DNA of 64,000 bases from Paenibacillus sp. NFR01 (GTDB lineage Bacteria; Bacillota; Bacilli; Paenibacillales; Paenibacillaceae), in NCBI RefSeq assembly GCF_900111565.1, contig NZ_FOIK01000001.1:124001-188000 (forward strand), written 5' to 3'. Shown here piece by piece: positions 49,471 to 58,924 of the stretch. A program made the position numbers and the translations under genes. The notes below the pieces were generated by a model. The model was not told the origin of the DNA. It saw nothing but the letters and a program-made list of their open reading frames with translations, and made no database searches. How positions within the stretch are numbered: the first letter of the stretch is position 1; each line of letters begins with the position of its first letter.

Positions 49471-51696
49471 TTATGGCTGCCCGTCAGCCGCTTCCGGAGC
49501 GGCGTCCGCGATCTCCGTATGCTTGCCGGGCCAGAATGCCCGCTTGCCGAACAGGACGGTAATCGCCGGCACCAGGAACGGCCGGACGATGAAAGTATCC
49601 AGCAGGACGCCGATGGCGGTAATGATGCCGAATTGCACCAGTACCTGGATCGGCAGCGAAGCCAGCACAGCAAAGGTGCCGGCCAGGATGATGCCGGCGG
49701 AAGTGATGACCCCGCCGGTCTCGTTGACACCTTCGCGGATCGCCTGCTTCAGCGGCATGGTCTTGCGCTTTTTCCAGATGTTCGAAATCATGAAGATGTT
49801 ATAATCTTCGCCCAGCGCGACGAGGAAGACGAAGGAGTAAAGCGGAATCGACCCCTGGATGGCATCCGTTCCGAGGATGTAGTGGATAATGATCCAGCCC
49901 AGTCCCAGCGCCGAGAAGAAGGATAGAATGACCGTCGCCACCAGATAGAGCGTTGCCGTCACAGAACGCAGGTAGATCAGCAGCAGCACAGTGATCATGG
50001 CGATTACGACCGGTATGATCGTGTCCGTATCCCGCTCTCCCTGCTCCTTGGTGTCATGCTGGGTTGCAGTCTGCCCGCTGATCCACACGCCGTCCTGGGC
50101 ATTTTGAACGCCTTCATCCAACAGTGCGTGCTCCACAGTATCTTGCAGCATCGGGATATGTTTCATGGCCTCCAACGAATACGGATTCATCTTCAGCTCG
50201 AGGTCAAAGCCGAGAATATTAGGGTTCACCGCCCCTTTCTGCGGATCCGACACCGTATCCACGTAGGAGAGACCGCCGAGAACCACCTTGATGTCATCTC
50301 CGTTCACTTTGCCCTGCGTATCCACCATCAGCTTGACCGGCGCCAGTTCGCCCGGCGAGAACTGTTCTCCAATTTGTTCAAAGCCTTCGCGGGATTCCAT
50401 GTCCTTGGGGAAGGAAGAGAGCAGGTCATAGGTGAATTTGATTTCGCTTGAAAAAGAAGCCAGCACGCCGAGCAGAATCGCCGTTATGCCGACAATTGCC
50501 CATGGGCGGGTGACGACGAGATGGCCGACGCCTTTCTTCCGCAGATGTTTGGCCGGCGGGACCGGCTTGCCTTTGGCTTTGGCCCGCGCGGCTTCCATTT
50601 CCGGCGTCCGGGGGATGAACGGGAAGAAAGAAGCCCGCCCGAAGATCGCCAGCAGCGCCGGTACAAGCGTCAGGCTGGCGACGCCCATAATGAGGATCGA
50701 CAGGCTGAACGGAACCGCAAAGCGGTGATAAGCGCCGTACTTGGCCAGCAGGAGCGCGAACAGTGCCAATACAACCGTAAAGCCGCTCATCGCAATGGCT
50801 CCCGAGGCTTGGGTAATCGCGTTAAGGAGCGCCCGTCCTTTGCTCTCCTCCTGCTTCAGCAGCTGCCGGAAACGGGAGATCAGGAACAGGCAATAGTCGG
50901 TGCCTGCCCCGAACAGCAGCACGGTCATGATGGAAACCGCCTGTGAATCGACGGTAATCCAGCCTTCCTGCGCCATCTTGCCTAACACCGGGCTGACCGC
51001 CAGATACGCGAAGCCGACGGCGAACAGCGGAATCAGTGCGAGAATCGGAGAGCGGTAGATCAGCAGCAGGAATACCAGTACCAGCACAACTGTTGCCATC
51101 AGAAGCGCGACATCCGCGTCTTTGAACAGGCCGGTCGCGTCGATGGAAATGCCCACAGGGCCGGAGACACGCAGGCTCAGCTCACTTCCGGTTGCCGGGG
51201 CCGAGGAAGGATCGCTGCCGGTTACGGCCTTCACCCGGTCCTTTAACACGGTTACTGCATCGCCAAGCTCTTCGCTGCCGGCCGACTTATCGAACAAGAC
51301 CGGCGTGACGATCGTGCTGCGGTCCTCCGACAATGAAGCCTGCAGCGCTTGCGGCGGCAACTGGGCCAGCGGCGGCACGAACGTCTGATGCTCCAGCGGC
51401 TGCTGCTCTAGCTGCCCGTAAAGCGCCGTGATATGTACCAGATCGTCATTGGTCAGACCTCCGTCGCGATGCCATACGAGCAGGGCCGGAACGCCGCTGC
51501 CCGACGGGAATTCCCGCTCGGCTACCGCCTGTGCTTGCACCGATGGCGCTGAATCCGGAAGATTTTGCGCATTGTTGACGACCTGCGAATTCACTGATGG
51601 CCATACCAATGATAGAACGGCGACCACCGCAATCCATACCCCTAATGTGATCCATTTTGTTTTGCTGCCTGCCACCCACTTGCCGTAGCCTGACAT
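49471..51696 (-). CDS. MMPL family transporter (RND superfamily)
   Basis: Large membrane transporter of 741 residues with the RND-type double layout: helix 1, an extracytoplasmic loop of about 150 residues, helices 2-6, then a second helix 7, loop and helices 8-12. Family segments are LLFGAGTDYCLFLISRFRQ (Asp-Tyr pair of helix 4) and LVALGEDYNIFMISNIWKKR in the second half. Probable exporter of lipids, siderophores or drugs (YdfJ/MmpL group); substrate unknown. GGAGAGGTG lies five bases before the ATG at 51696. The frame is open 33 codons further upstream, but the sequence there is not membrane-like. No regulator lies alongside. Confidence 0.88.
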   Translation of the reverse strand: MSGYGKWVAGSKTKWITLGVWIAVVAVLSLVWPSVNSQVVNNAQNLPDSAPSVQAQAVAEREFPSGSGVPALLVWHRDGGLTNDDLVHITALYGQLEQQPLEHQTFVPPLAQLPPQALQASLSEDRSTIVTPVLFDKSAGSEELGDAVTVLKDRVKAVTGSDPSSAPATGSELSLRVSGPVGISIDATGLFKDADVALLMATVVLVLVFLLLIYRSPILALIPLFAVGFAYLAVSPVLGKMAQEGWITVDSQAVSIMTVLLFGAGTDYCLFLISRFRQLLKQEESKGRALLNAITQASGAIAMSGFTVVLALFALLLAKYGAYHRFAVPFSLSILIMGVASLTLVPALLAIFGRASFFPFIPRTPEMEAARAKAKGKPVPPAKHLRKKGVGHLVVTRPWAIVGITAILLGVLASFSSEIKFTYDLLSSFPKDMESREGFEQIGEQFSPGELAPVKLMVDTQGKVNGDDIKVVLGGLSYVDTVSDPQKGAVNPNILGFDLELKMNPYSLEAMKHIPMLQDTVEHALLDEGVQNAQDGVWISGQTATQHDTKEQGERDTDTIIPVVIAMITVLLLIYLRSVTATLYLVATVILSFFSALGLGWIIIHYILGTDAIQGSIPLYSFVFLVALGEDYNIFMISNIWKKRKTMPLKQAIREGVNETGGVITSAGIILAGTFAVLASLPIQVLVQFGIITAIGVLLDTFIVRPFLVPAITVLFGKRAFWPGKHTEIADAAPEAADGQP

Positions 51697-51975
51697 TGAT
51701 TCACCTCTCCTTTTTGCGGGTGTATGGACCCGCAGATCATTTTCTATCCTTATCATATATACCTTAGGAAATATAAAGCAAATCTTTTGATGCAAAAACG
51801 CCTATCCGGCCCGGCGCAGACAAGCCGTAATGGGCGGAACAGGCGTCCATCGAATCCTCTTTATCAATCGGAAAATAATACCGTGAGTCGGTAATGCCAT
51901 CTTGGACGAAATTTTTTGTTTCTTTGCTATGCTCCATCTTAAGCGGGTGGTATATTGAATAGGGGTCTGTCCGAA

Positions 51976-52665
51976 TCAGGGGCGGCGGACAGTGAAGGCG
52001 TCTCCGGCGACATTGGGTTTGCCGGGTTTGGAGACAATGATCTGGTTCTGCACGATGACGCCTCCGTCGTCGGCCGTAAGCCGCGGGCTTTTGCCGTTGA
52101 CGCGCAGTTTGCAGAAGCTTACCGGCGTAAGCCGGGTGAGCTTGGCGGTTTCGCCGTCAATGCTGGGTGCCTCGACAATCCACTCGGCGGAGTTTTGCTG
52201 ACCGCGGTAGTGGCGTTTGGTGCAGAAGGTCCAGCCTTTGCTTAAATTGCACAGCTTGATTAGCCATTTTCCGCTGGCGAGCTTGGCAATGGAGGCTTTC
52301 ATCCGGTCGCCGGGAGAGACGGGCTTCAGGATGACGGTCTCGGATGCAGGGAGAATCTCCCACCAGGCGTAGTACCTTGCGCTTCCGTTCACATATTCAT
52401 GCCCTGTGCCGGTCTGGATCAGGTTCTCGTTGTTGAAACCGTCGATGCCGATCCAGGCGGAAGAATAGGATGGGGTCCGTGAGGGTCTGACATAAGGTAC
52501 GACCCATTCGGCGGAAATACTGCGGAAGCTGTTCTTTTTGCCGGTGATGGCGTAGCCGCTCCAGTTGTCGCTGACCCAGCCGGTTCTGGCCGAGTTGGAT
52601 CGGCCTTGTACCGTTTTTTTGCAGCTGGCGCTGCTTTTTCTGACTATTGAATTGATGTCGCTCAC
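51976..52665 (-). CDS. G1 family glutamic endopeptidase (eqolisin-like)
   Basis: Protein of 229 residues that aligns by eye with peptidase family G1: NWSGYAI, AEWVVP, SSAWIGIDG followed by LIQTGT, then YYAWWEILPA, SPGD and AEWIVEAP. The two catalytic residues of the fungal enzymes (Gln of LQTG and Glu of AEW) correspond to Q84 and E161. No signal peptide or propeptide is visible, although fungal eqolisins are secreted. Active-site residues are kept, so a working protease is likely. The GTG start is preceded by AGAAGG at only two bases, an unusually short spacing; no better start exists in frame. Confidence 0.78.
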   Translation of the reverse strand: MSDINSIVRKSSASCKKTVQGRSNSARTGWVSDNWSGYAITGKKNSFRSISAEWVVPYVRPSRTPSYSSAWIGIDGFNNENLIQTGTGHEYVNGSARYYAWWEILPASETVILKPVSPGDRMKASIAKLASGKWLIKLCNLSKGWTFCTKRHYRGQQNSAEWIVEAPSIDGETAKLTRLTPVSFCKLRVNGKSPRLTADDGGVIVQNQIIVSKPGKPNVAGDAFTVRRP

Positions 52666-52746
52666 CGCCTTCTAAAGGGAGTTACTCTATCAAATGCGGC
52701 GGAGCGTCCCTTAGATTGGGTTTTTCGCTATAAATAGAGAGGAATT

Positions 52747-53937
52747 ATGAAACCGATGAACAAAATTGTTAAACTGCGCGGATTTTATCTTTTCCTTGGC
52801 CTGGCCGGCGGATCGTTCGGCTCCTACCTGTCCGTGCTGCTGAAACACAACGGCCTCACCGTGGGCCAAATCGGCATGCTGATGGCCACCGGCACGCTGA
52901 TCGCCATTTTTACGCAGCCGGTATGGGGGATGATCTCCGACCGCTACAACCAGCCCCGGCTGGTGCTGATTCTGAGCGTGGCCGTGCCGGCGGTGCTGGC
53001 GACGTTCTATCTGTCGCAATATTTTATCGTCCTGCTGCTGGCCTACACCTTCTCAACGATATTCTCGTCGACGCAGGCGCCGATCGCCGATTCTTATGCC
53101 ATTTCCGCGGCCAAACAGGCAGGGACCACTTATGGCAGCATCCGGCTGATGCTAAGCTTCGGCGCTGCGGTCGGCGCGTATTTCGGCGGATTATACGTGG
53201 CGAACATTGCGGTCTCCACCGTCTGGCTTCCGTACCTTGTGCTGAACCTGGCGGCGGCCATGATTGCTTTCACATTGCCGAAGCATGCCGAAGAGAACCA
53301 CGTGATGAGCACCTCTTTTTCACAGGGAGTCAAACAGCTTCTGAAAAGCCGGATCTTTCTTGCTTTTCTGGCCGCGAGCTTTCTGGTGAACCAGACGATG
53401 ACGGCGTTCGGGACCTACTTTGTCATCGCCTTTCAGTCTGCGGGCGGATCGATGGCTTATGCCGGGATCGCGCTGTTTCTTGCATCGTTCACCAACGTGC
53501 CGTCCATGTTCTTTGCCTCCAAGGTCATCCGGAAGCTGGGCCGGGAACGGACGCTGCTGATCGCGGCAGTCATCTATGTGTTCCGGTGGGGGATTCAGGT
53601 CGCGTTCCCTTATCCGGGGGTCATGATCGGCATTCAGGTCCTCCACGGCGTATCATTCGGGTTCTTTTATATCGCTGCGGTTGAATATGTATCGAGTATT
53701 ACCTCGAGCGAAATCCAGGCCACGGGCCAAAGCGTATTTAATATGGTATTCTCCGGCATCGCCGGCATCGTCGGGAACCTGCTGAACGGCTTCCTGCTGG
53801 ATCAGGGCGGCGCGTTTGCGATGAACCTGTCGTGCGCGATCAGTTCCGGGCTTGGCGCCCTGCTGCTGGTGTACGTAGCCCGGAGCGCCAAAGCCAAGAT
53901 GCAGCTGGCATCGCCTGCCGGCGAGTTATCGGCATAA
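52747..53937 (+). CDS. MFS transporter, LacY/PPP-like (MFS_1-like) group
   Basis: Twelve-helix transporter of 396 residues. The start FYLFLGLAGGSFGSYLSVLLKHNGLTVGQIG, the motif GMISDRYNQPR after helix 2 and the pairing of two six-helix halves place it in the MFS group related to LacY, nucleoside and phenylpropionate transporters. GAGAGGAATT precedes the ATG. No linked catabolic genes, so the substrate is unknown. Confidence 0.82.
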   Translation: MKPMNKIVKLRGFYLFLGLAGGSFGSYLSVLLKHNGLTVGQIGMLMATGTLIAIFTQPVWGMISDRYNQPRLVLILSVAVPAVLATFYLSQYFIVLLLAYTFSTIFSSTQAPIADSYAISAAKQAGTTYGSIRLMLSFGAAVGAYFGGLYVANIAVSTVWLPYLVLNLAAAMIAFTLPKHAEENHVMSTSFSQGVKQLLKSRIFLAFLAASFLVNQTMTAFGTYFVIAFQSAGGSMAYAGIALFLASFTNVPSMFFASKVIRKLGRERTLLIAAVIYVFRWGIQVAFPYPGVMIGIQVLHGVSFGFFYIAAVEYVSSITSSEIQATGQSVFNMVFSGIAGIVGNLLNGFLLDQGGAFAMNLSCAISSGLGALLLVYVARSAKAKMQLASPAGELSA

Positions 53938-53971
53938 CATCATGAGAAGCATAAGGAAGGGGTGAAACGTT

Positions 53972-54514
53972 ATGGAACCGCGCAATCCAGTATTATCGAG
54001 CGGGTGGCGCCGCACGATGTTCCGCGCAAGATACCAGGAAACCGACCGCATGGGGGTCGTCTACCACGCCAATTATTTGAACTGGTTTGAAATCGGCCGC
54101 ACGGACATGTTCCGGCAGCTAGGCTTTACGTACCGCAGTATGGAGGAGTTGGGCATTCTCCTGCCCGTCACCTCGGCGGATTTGCAATTTAAAAGTCCGG
54201 CGCGCTATGATGATCATATCGCCGTGTACGCGCGGTTGACGACGTTTTCGGCGCTTCGCGTCGTATATGAATATGAAATCCGCCGCCTGACGGACAGCGA
54301 GTTCGCCGGGATCGGCGCAGCGGAGAGCGGGTTTGCAGGCGTCACAAGACCGCCGCTCGCTCCGCAGGACTTTGCGGGAGAACTTCTTGTCGCCGGAACG
54401 ACCAGCCATGTCTGGGTGAACGGAGACTGGAAGCCGGTCAGACTCGACCGGGCGCTGCCGGAACTGTTTAGGGAGATTGCCGCTGCGCTCAGGGAAGAAG
54501 GAGGAACCGTATGA
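53972..54514 (+). CDS. Acyl-CoA thioesterase, YbgC/4-hydroxybenzoyl-CoA thioesterase type
   Basis: Hot-dog-fold thioesterase of 180 residues. The catalytic segment YQETDRMGVVYHANYLNWFEIGR contains the Asp of the YbgC/4HBT family, followed by VTSADLQFKSPARYDD. An insertion of about 30 residues (roughly 110-145, PPLAPQDFAG) lengthens it compared with typical 130-140-residue relatives. Its last four bases overlap the start of fxsA (ATGA), so the two are co-translated. Acyl substrate unknown. Confidence 0.85.
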   Translation: MEPRNPVLSSGWRRTMFRARYQETDRMGVVYHANYLNWFEIGRTDMFRQLGFTYRSMEELGILLPVTSADLQFKSPARYDDHIAVYARLTTFSALRVVYEYEIRRLTDSEFAGIGAAESGFAGVTRPPLAPQDFAGELLVAGTTSHVWVNGDWKPVRLDRALPELFREIAAALREEGGTV

Positions 54515-54909
54515 CCAGGAATAAATGGCTGTGGGCTGCGCTTTTTGTCGTCCCGGCCGTGGAATTATTCGGCTTTATTTATGTAGCGGGGCATCTCGGG
54601 GTTCCCAAAGCGCTGCTGATCATGATGGCCAGCTCAGTCATCGGCTTTTTGATGATGCGTTTCGAAGGCAAAAAGGTGCTCCAGGACAGCAAATTACAGG
54701 TGCAGCAGGGGAAGGCTCCGGGAAGATCGATGCTCGACGGCTTATGTGTGTTTTTTGGCGGATTGCTGCTGATCTTGCCCGGCTTCGTCACCGATATTAT
54801 AGGTTTTACCTTGGTGTTCCCGCTGACCCGGCCGCTGTACCGGGTTTTTCTATTGAAATGGATTGAGAAAAAAATGAAAAACGGCACGTTTACCGTATAC
54901 CGCCGGTAA
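54511..54909 (+). CDS. FxsA family membrane protein
   Basis: Small membrane protein of 132 residues with three or four helices (WAALFVVPAVELFGFIYVAGHLG, LIMMASSVIGFLMM, and VFFGGLLLILPGFVTDIIGFTLVFPLTRPLYR). The LPGFVTDIIG segment and length identify FxsA, named from a phage F exclusion suppressor in E. coli; its role in Firmicutes is unknown. Coupled to the thioesterase by ATGA; convergent with ytvI, ten bases apart. Confidence 0.88.
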   Translation: MTRNKWLWAALFVVPAVELFGFIYVAGHLGVPKALLIMMASSVIGFLMMRFEGKKVLQDSKLQVQQGKAPGRSMLDGLCVFFGGLLLILPGFVTDIIGFTLVFPLTRPLYRVFLLKWIEKKMKNGTFTVYRR

Positions 54910-54919
54910 ACATGCCGGA

Positions 54920-56023
54920 TCAGTGGAGCCTGCCGCTGACGATGTAGCTGTACAGCGCCCGGAATACGCCGGCGCGGTGGAAGGCGGCGATCACGACGAG
55001 GCTGACCGGGCCGAGAAGCAGGCCCGGCATGCCGAAGAGCTGCAGCCCGGCGAACATGCCGATCAGCATGGCGAGCGGATCCAGCCCGATGCTGCTGGCC
55101 AGCACCTTCGGCTCCAGCACCTGCCGGGTGATCAGGACGACGCCGTACAGGACGGCCAGGCCGGCAGCCAGCGCAAGGTTGCCGCTCATATAGGCGTACA
55201 GCGCCCAGGGCAGGAGCACGATGCCTACGCCGAGGTAGGGGATAAGATCGACGAATCCGATCATGAGCCCGATGGCGATCGGTGATTTGACGCCGAGCAG
55301 CAGCAGTCCGAGGATCACGATGACCATCGTGACCGAGATCAGCACAAGCTGGGCCCGTAAGTAGCCCGACAGCGCCTGGCGCAGGTCCTGCCAGATCTCC
55401 GAGACCGGCCGCCGGAGCGGCGCGGGCAGCAGGGCGGACAGCTCAGCATTGCGCCGTTCCCAGCCGGTGCTGAGGAAAAACGCGGCGAGCACGATGACGA
55501 TCAGAATCGTCCCGAGGCTCGGCAACGCGGCGATCAGGTTCAGTACCATGTTGAAGAACCCCGTGATCAGATTGGTGACCATATGGCCGACCCGTTCGGT
55601 CGTCCGGCTGATGTTGCTGTCGATGGTGGCATGATAGCCTGGATTGTCATGATAGAACTGATTGATTTGATTTATGATATTCTGGATACTGGCATTTCGG
55701 CTGACCGACAGCAGCATCTCCCGCCACTGGTCCGTATGCAGGTCAAACGTCTGCAGCAGTACGATCAGCTCCTTCACCAGCCTTGTAATCAGCGCTGTGA
55801 GCACGAGCGCCGTTCCCCCGATGTAAAAGATCAGCGACAGCAGCACGGCCAGCCAACCCGGCAGCCGCCAGCCCTTCAGAATTTGCACCAGCGGCTGCAT
55901 CACGTAAGCCAGCAGCCAGGCCAGCAGCAAAGGATAAAGCAGCGGCAGCAGATAATAGATTGCAAGCAGCAGCAGGACCGCCGTCATGATGACCCAGCAG
56001 CCGCGCAATATCCGTTTCAGCAT
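54920..56023 (-). CDS. ytvI: YtvI, AI-2E family (PerM) transporter
   Basis: Polytopic protein with about eight helices, about 367 residues, of the AI-2E/PerM exporter family. Recognisable by LLYPLLLAWLLAYVMQPLVQILKG at the N-terminus and PIAIGLMIGFVDLIPYLGVGIVLLPWALYAY near the middle. Bacillales YtvI sits next to citZ as here. The start is uncertain: the ATG at 56023 is 19 bases after AAGGAGGG, too far, and the ATG at 56101 has no ribosome site. An ATC six or seven bases after AAGGAGGG is in the ideal place, so a non-canonical start is conceivable. Confidence 0.82.
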   Translation of the reverse strand: MLKRILRGCWVIMTAVLLLLAIYYLLPLLYPLLLAWLLAYVMQPLVQILKGWRLPGWLAVLLSLIFYIGGTALVLTALITRLVKELIVLLQTFDLHTDQWREMLLSVSRNASIQNIINQINQFYHDNPGYHATIDSNISRTTERVGHMVTNLITGFFNMVLNLIAALPSLGTILIVIVLAAFFLSTGWERRNAELSALLPAPLRRPVSEIWQDLRQALSGYLRAQLVLISVTMVIVILGLLLLGVKSPIAIGLMIGFVDLIPYLGVGIVLLPWALYAYMSGNLALAAGLAVLYGVVLITRQVLEPKVLASSIGLDPLAMLIGMFAGLQLFGMPGLLLGPVSLVVIAAFHRAGVFRALYSYIVSGRLH

Positions 56024-56225
56024 AAGCGTATCGATCGCCGATCCCTCCTTTTTTGAAGACCCCCGTCCGCAGGAATAACTGCTCGTCTTATGTATATTCA
56101 TAAAGAAAGGCGCGCAGTACAGCGCCGTCCCTAACCTGAAAACGGATACATGAAACAGAGTTTCCGGAAGTTTTTTTCTATCTGTCCGATAAAATCATTT
56201 GATGCCGTCCAAAGCTTCCACGTTG

Positions 56226-56254
56226 TTCACATAACCGTCAAAATCCGGTATGAT
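56226..56254 (+). promoter_or_regulatory. SigA promoter of citZ
   Basis: -35 TTCACA (five of six), 17-base spacer, -10 TATGAT (five of six), giving a leader of about 140 bases. Otherwise the 380 bases between ytvI and citZ hold no gene. Confidence 0.65.
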
Positions 56255-56403
56255 TATTAGAGAATCCATTCCGAAATTACGTTGCATTCTCCAAAGATGT
56301 CTTGCCGCCAGTCTTATATTCGTTCTAATCGTTCAAAATTGTAAATGTTTTCAAGATGGCAGAAACGGCTTTTTTACCCCAGTTGGCAAAGGAGAGATAT
56401 ACT

Positions 56404-57516
56404 ATGACAGCTACTAAAGGCTTGGAAGGCATCGTTGCGACTACCTCTTCGATCAGCTCCATTGTAGATGGCGTGCTTACTTACCGCGGGTACAACATTG
56501 ATGATTTGGCCGAGAATGCCACTTTTGAAGAAACCGCCTATTTGCTGTGGTTCGGCGCGCTGCCGACCGCACCGGAGCTTCAGGCACTGAAGCGCGACCT
56601 TAGCCGGTTCGCAGCGATTCCGGAGGAAGTCATTGCGCAAATGAAGCTGTATCCGAAGGATACGAGCACGATGGCGGCCCTGCGCACGGCCGTATCGAGC
56701 CTGGCACTGTACGATGACGCAGCGGATGATATGAGCCGGGAAGCGAATGAGATCAAGGCGGTGAAACTGCAGGCGCAGCTGCCGACGGTGGTGGCCGCGC
56801 TGGCGCGCATCCGCAAAGGCCTGGAACCGGTAGCGCCGAAGGAAGGCCTGTCCATCGCGGAGAATTTCCTGTATATGCTGTGGGGCCAGCAGCCGGACAT
56901 GGTGTCGGTGAAGGCGCTGGATACGGCGCTAGTGCTGCATGCCGACCATGAGCTGAACGCTTCGACCTTTGCGGGACGCGTTACCGTCGCCACGCTGTCG
57001 GATATTTATTCCGGCGTCACTTCGGCGATCGGGGCATTGAAAGGACCGCTCCACGGCGGAGCGAACGAAGCGGTCATGCGGATGCTGGAGAATATCGGCG
57101 ACCTGGAAGAGGTGGAGCCGTTTATCCAGGGCAAGCTGGAACGCCGCGAGAAGATTATGGGCTTCGGTCACCGGGTCTACAAGAACGGCGATCCGCGCGC
57201 CAAACATCTGATGCGGATGTCGCATGAGCTGGGCGTGATGAAGAACGACACGACGCTTTACGACATGTCCGTCAAGATCGAAGAACTGATTACGAAGCAA
57301 AAGGGCTTAAAGCCGAACGTCGACTTCTATTCCGCTTCCGTCTACACGCAGCTGGGCATCGAACGCGAGCTGTTTACCCCGATTTTCGCCATCAGCCGGG
57401 TGTCGGGCTGGACGGCCCATATCCTGGAGCAATACGTGGATAACCGGATCATCCGCCCGCGTGCGGAGTACACCGGTTTATCCGAGCAGAAATACGTTCC
57501 GGTAGACGAGAGATAG
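56404..57516 (+). CDS. citZ: Citrate synthase
   Basis: Citrate synthase of 370 residues, condensing oxaloacetate and acetyl-CoA at the entry of the TCA cycle. Catalytic segments are LHADHELNASTFAGRV, GPLHGGANEAVMRML, IMGFGHRVYKNGDPRA and DFYSASVYTQLGI. AAAGGAG nine bases before the ATG at 56404 selects this start over one 16 codons upstream. First of the citZ-icd-mdh string, the normal order in Bacillales. Confidence 0.95.
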   Translation: MTATKGLEGIVATTSSISSIVDGVLTYRGYNIDDLAENATFEETAYLLWFGALPTAPELQALKRDLSRFAAIPEEVIAQMKLYPKDTSTMAALRTAVSSLALYDDAADDMSREANEIKAVKLQAQLPTVVAALARIRKGLEPVAPKEGLSIAENFLYMLWGQQPDMVSVKALDTALVLHADHELNASTFAGRVTVATLSDIYSGVTSAIGALKGPLHGGANEAVMRMLENIGDLEEVEPFIQGKLERREKIMGFGHRVYKNGDPRAKHLMRMSHELGVMKNDTTLYDMSVKIEELITKQKGLKPNVDFYSASVYTQLGIERELFTPIFAISRVSGWTAHILEQYVDNRIIRPRAEYTGLSEQKYVPVDER

Positions 57517-57588
57517 GGCGGCCCCTTGCGGGCCGCTATACCCCTTTAGTAGAATAAAAACAAAACATTCTAGGAGGAAACCCCACAC

Positions 57589-58884
57589 ATGCTGAAGCTG
57601 GAGAAATACGCTCTGCCGACTGCCGGCGAGCCGATCACGATTGAAGACGGAAAACTGGTGGTTCCGAATGAACCGATTATTCCTTTTATCGAGGGCGACG
57701 GTACCGGACGCGATATCTGGAAAGCGTCCAAGCGCGTGCTGGATGCTGCGGTAGACAAAGCCTATGGCGGCGGGAAGAAGATTGCCTGGTACGAAGTGTT
57801 CGCCGGTGAAAAAGCGTTCAATACATACGGCGAATGGCTGCCGAATGATACCCTGGAAGCGATCCGCGAATACATCGTTGCGATCAAGGGACCGTTGACT
57901 ACGCCGATCGGCGGGGGCATCCGTTCCCTGAACGTAGCGCTGCGCCAGGAGCTGGACCTGTATGTGTGCCTGCGTCCGGTCCGCCATTTCGACGGCGTGC
58001 CGTCCCCGGTCAAACATCCGGAGCTGGTGGACATGGTCATTTTCCGCGAGAACACGGAAGACATCTATGCCGGCATCGAATACAAGGAAGGCTCCGCCGA
58101 AGTCAAGAAAGTGATTGAGTTCCTCCAGAAGGAAATGGGCGTGAACAAAATCCGCTTCCCGGAAACCTCCGGCATCGGCATCAAACCGGTATCCTCCGAA
58201 GGCTCCAAGCGCCTCGTGCGCGCAGCCGTCGAATATGCCGTCAAACACGGCCGCAAGAGCGTAACGCTCGTGCATAAAGGCAACATCATGAAATTCACCG
58301 AAGGCGCGTTCAAGAACTGGGGATATGAAGTTGCGGAGCAGGAGTTCGGCGACAAGGTATTTACCTGGAATCAATACGACGTGATTAAGGAACGCGACGG
58401 GGAAGCCGCAGCCAATGCTGCCCAGAAGGAAGCGGAAGCGGCCGGCAAAATCATCATCAAGGATGCCATCGCCGACATCGCGCTGCAACAAGTACTGACC
58501 CGTCCGAAGGATTTCGACGTCATCGCGACACTGAACCTGAACGGAGATTACCTGTCCGACGCGCTGGCTGCACAGATCGGCGGCATCGGCATTGCGCCTG
58601 GCGCCAATATCAACTATGTGACCGGTCATGCAATCTTTGAAGCGACGCACGGAACGGCGCCGAAATACGCGGACAAGGACGTAGTGAATCCCGGTTCGGT
58701 GATCCTGTCCGGCGTTATGCTGCTGGAGCATCTGGGTTGGCAGGAAGCGGCCGACCTGATCTACAAAGGCATGGAGACCGCCATCAACAACAAGACCGTA
58801 ACTTACGATTTTGCCCGCCAAATGGAAGGCGCCACCGAGCTGAAATGCTCCGAGTTCGCCGACGAAATCATCAAGCATCTGTAA
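57589..58884 (+). CDS. icd: Isocitrate dehydrogenase (NADP+)
   Basis: NADP-dependent isocitrate dehydrogenase, 431 residues, converting isocitrate to 2-oxoglutarate. [12 protein letters not shown] is the N-terminal nucleotide and substrate loop. [23 protein letters not shown] holds the substrate-binding serine that is phosphorylated in E. coli. [12 protein letters not shown] and [13 protein letters not shown] complete the signature. AGGAGG lies before the ATG; 72 bases after citZ. Same reading unit as mdh. Confidence 0.96.
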   Translation: MLKLEKYALPTAGEPITIEDGKLVVPNEPIIPFIEGDGTGRDIWKASKRVLDAAVDKAYGGGKKIAWYEVFAGEKAFNTYGEWLPNDTLEAIREYIVAIKGPLTTPIGGGIRSLNVALRQELDLYVCLRPVRHFDGVPSPVKHPELVDMVIFRENTEDIYAGIEYKEGSAEVKKVIEFLQKEMGVNKIRFPETSGIGIKPVSSEGSKRLVRAAVEYAVKHGRKSVTLVHKGNIMKFTEGAFKNWGYEVAEQEFGDKVFTWNQYDVIKERDGEAAANAAQKEAEAAGKIIIKDAIADIALQQVLTRPKDFDVIATLNLNGDYLSDALAAQIGGIGIAPGANINYVTGHAIFEATHGTAPKYADKDVVNPGSVILSGVMLLEHLGWQEAADLIYKGMETAINNKTVTYDFARQMEGATELKCSEFADEIIKHL

Positions 58885-58924
58885 TATCCGTGGCTGAAGC
58901 AGCCCATTATTAGGAGGACCATTC

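Noticed and set aside
51797-51850. ACGCCT...AGGCGT inverted repeat downstream of the MMPL start region as a terminator
   Set aside because: The loop is long, no T run follows and it lies upstream of the MMPL gene, so termination is unlikely.
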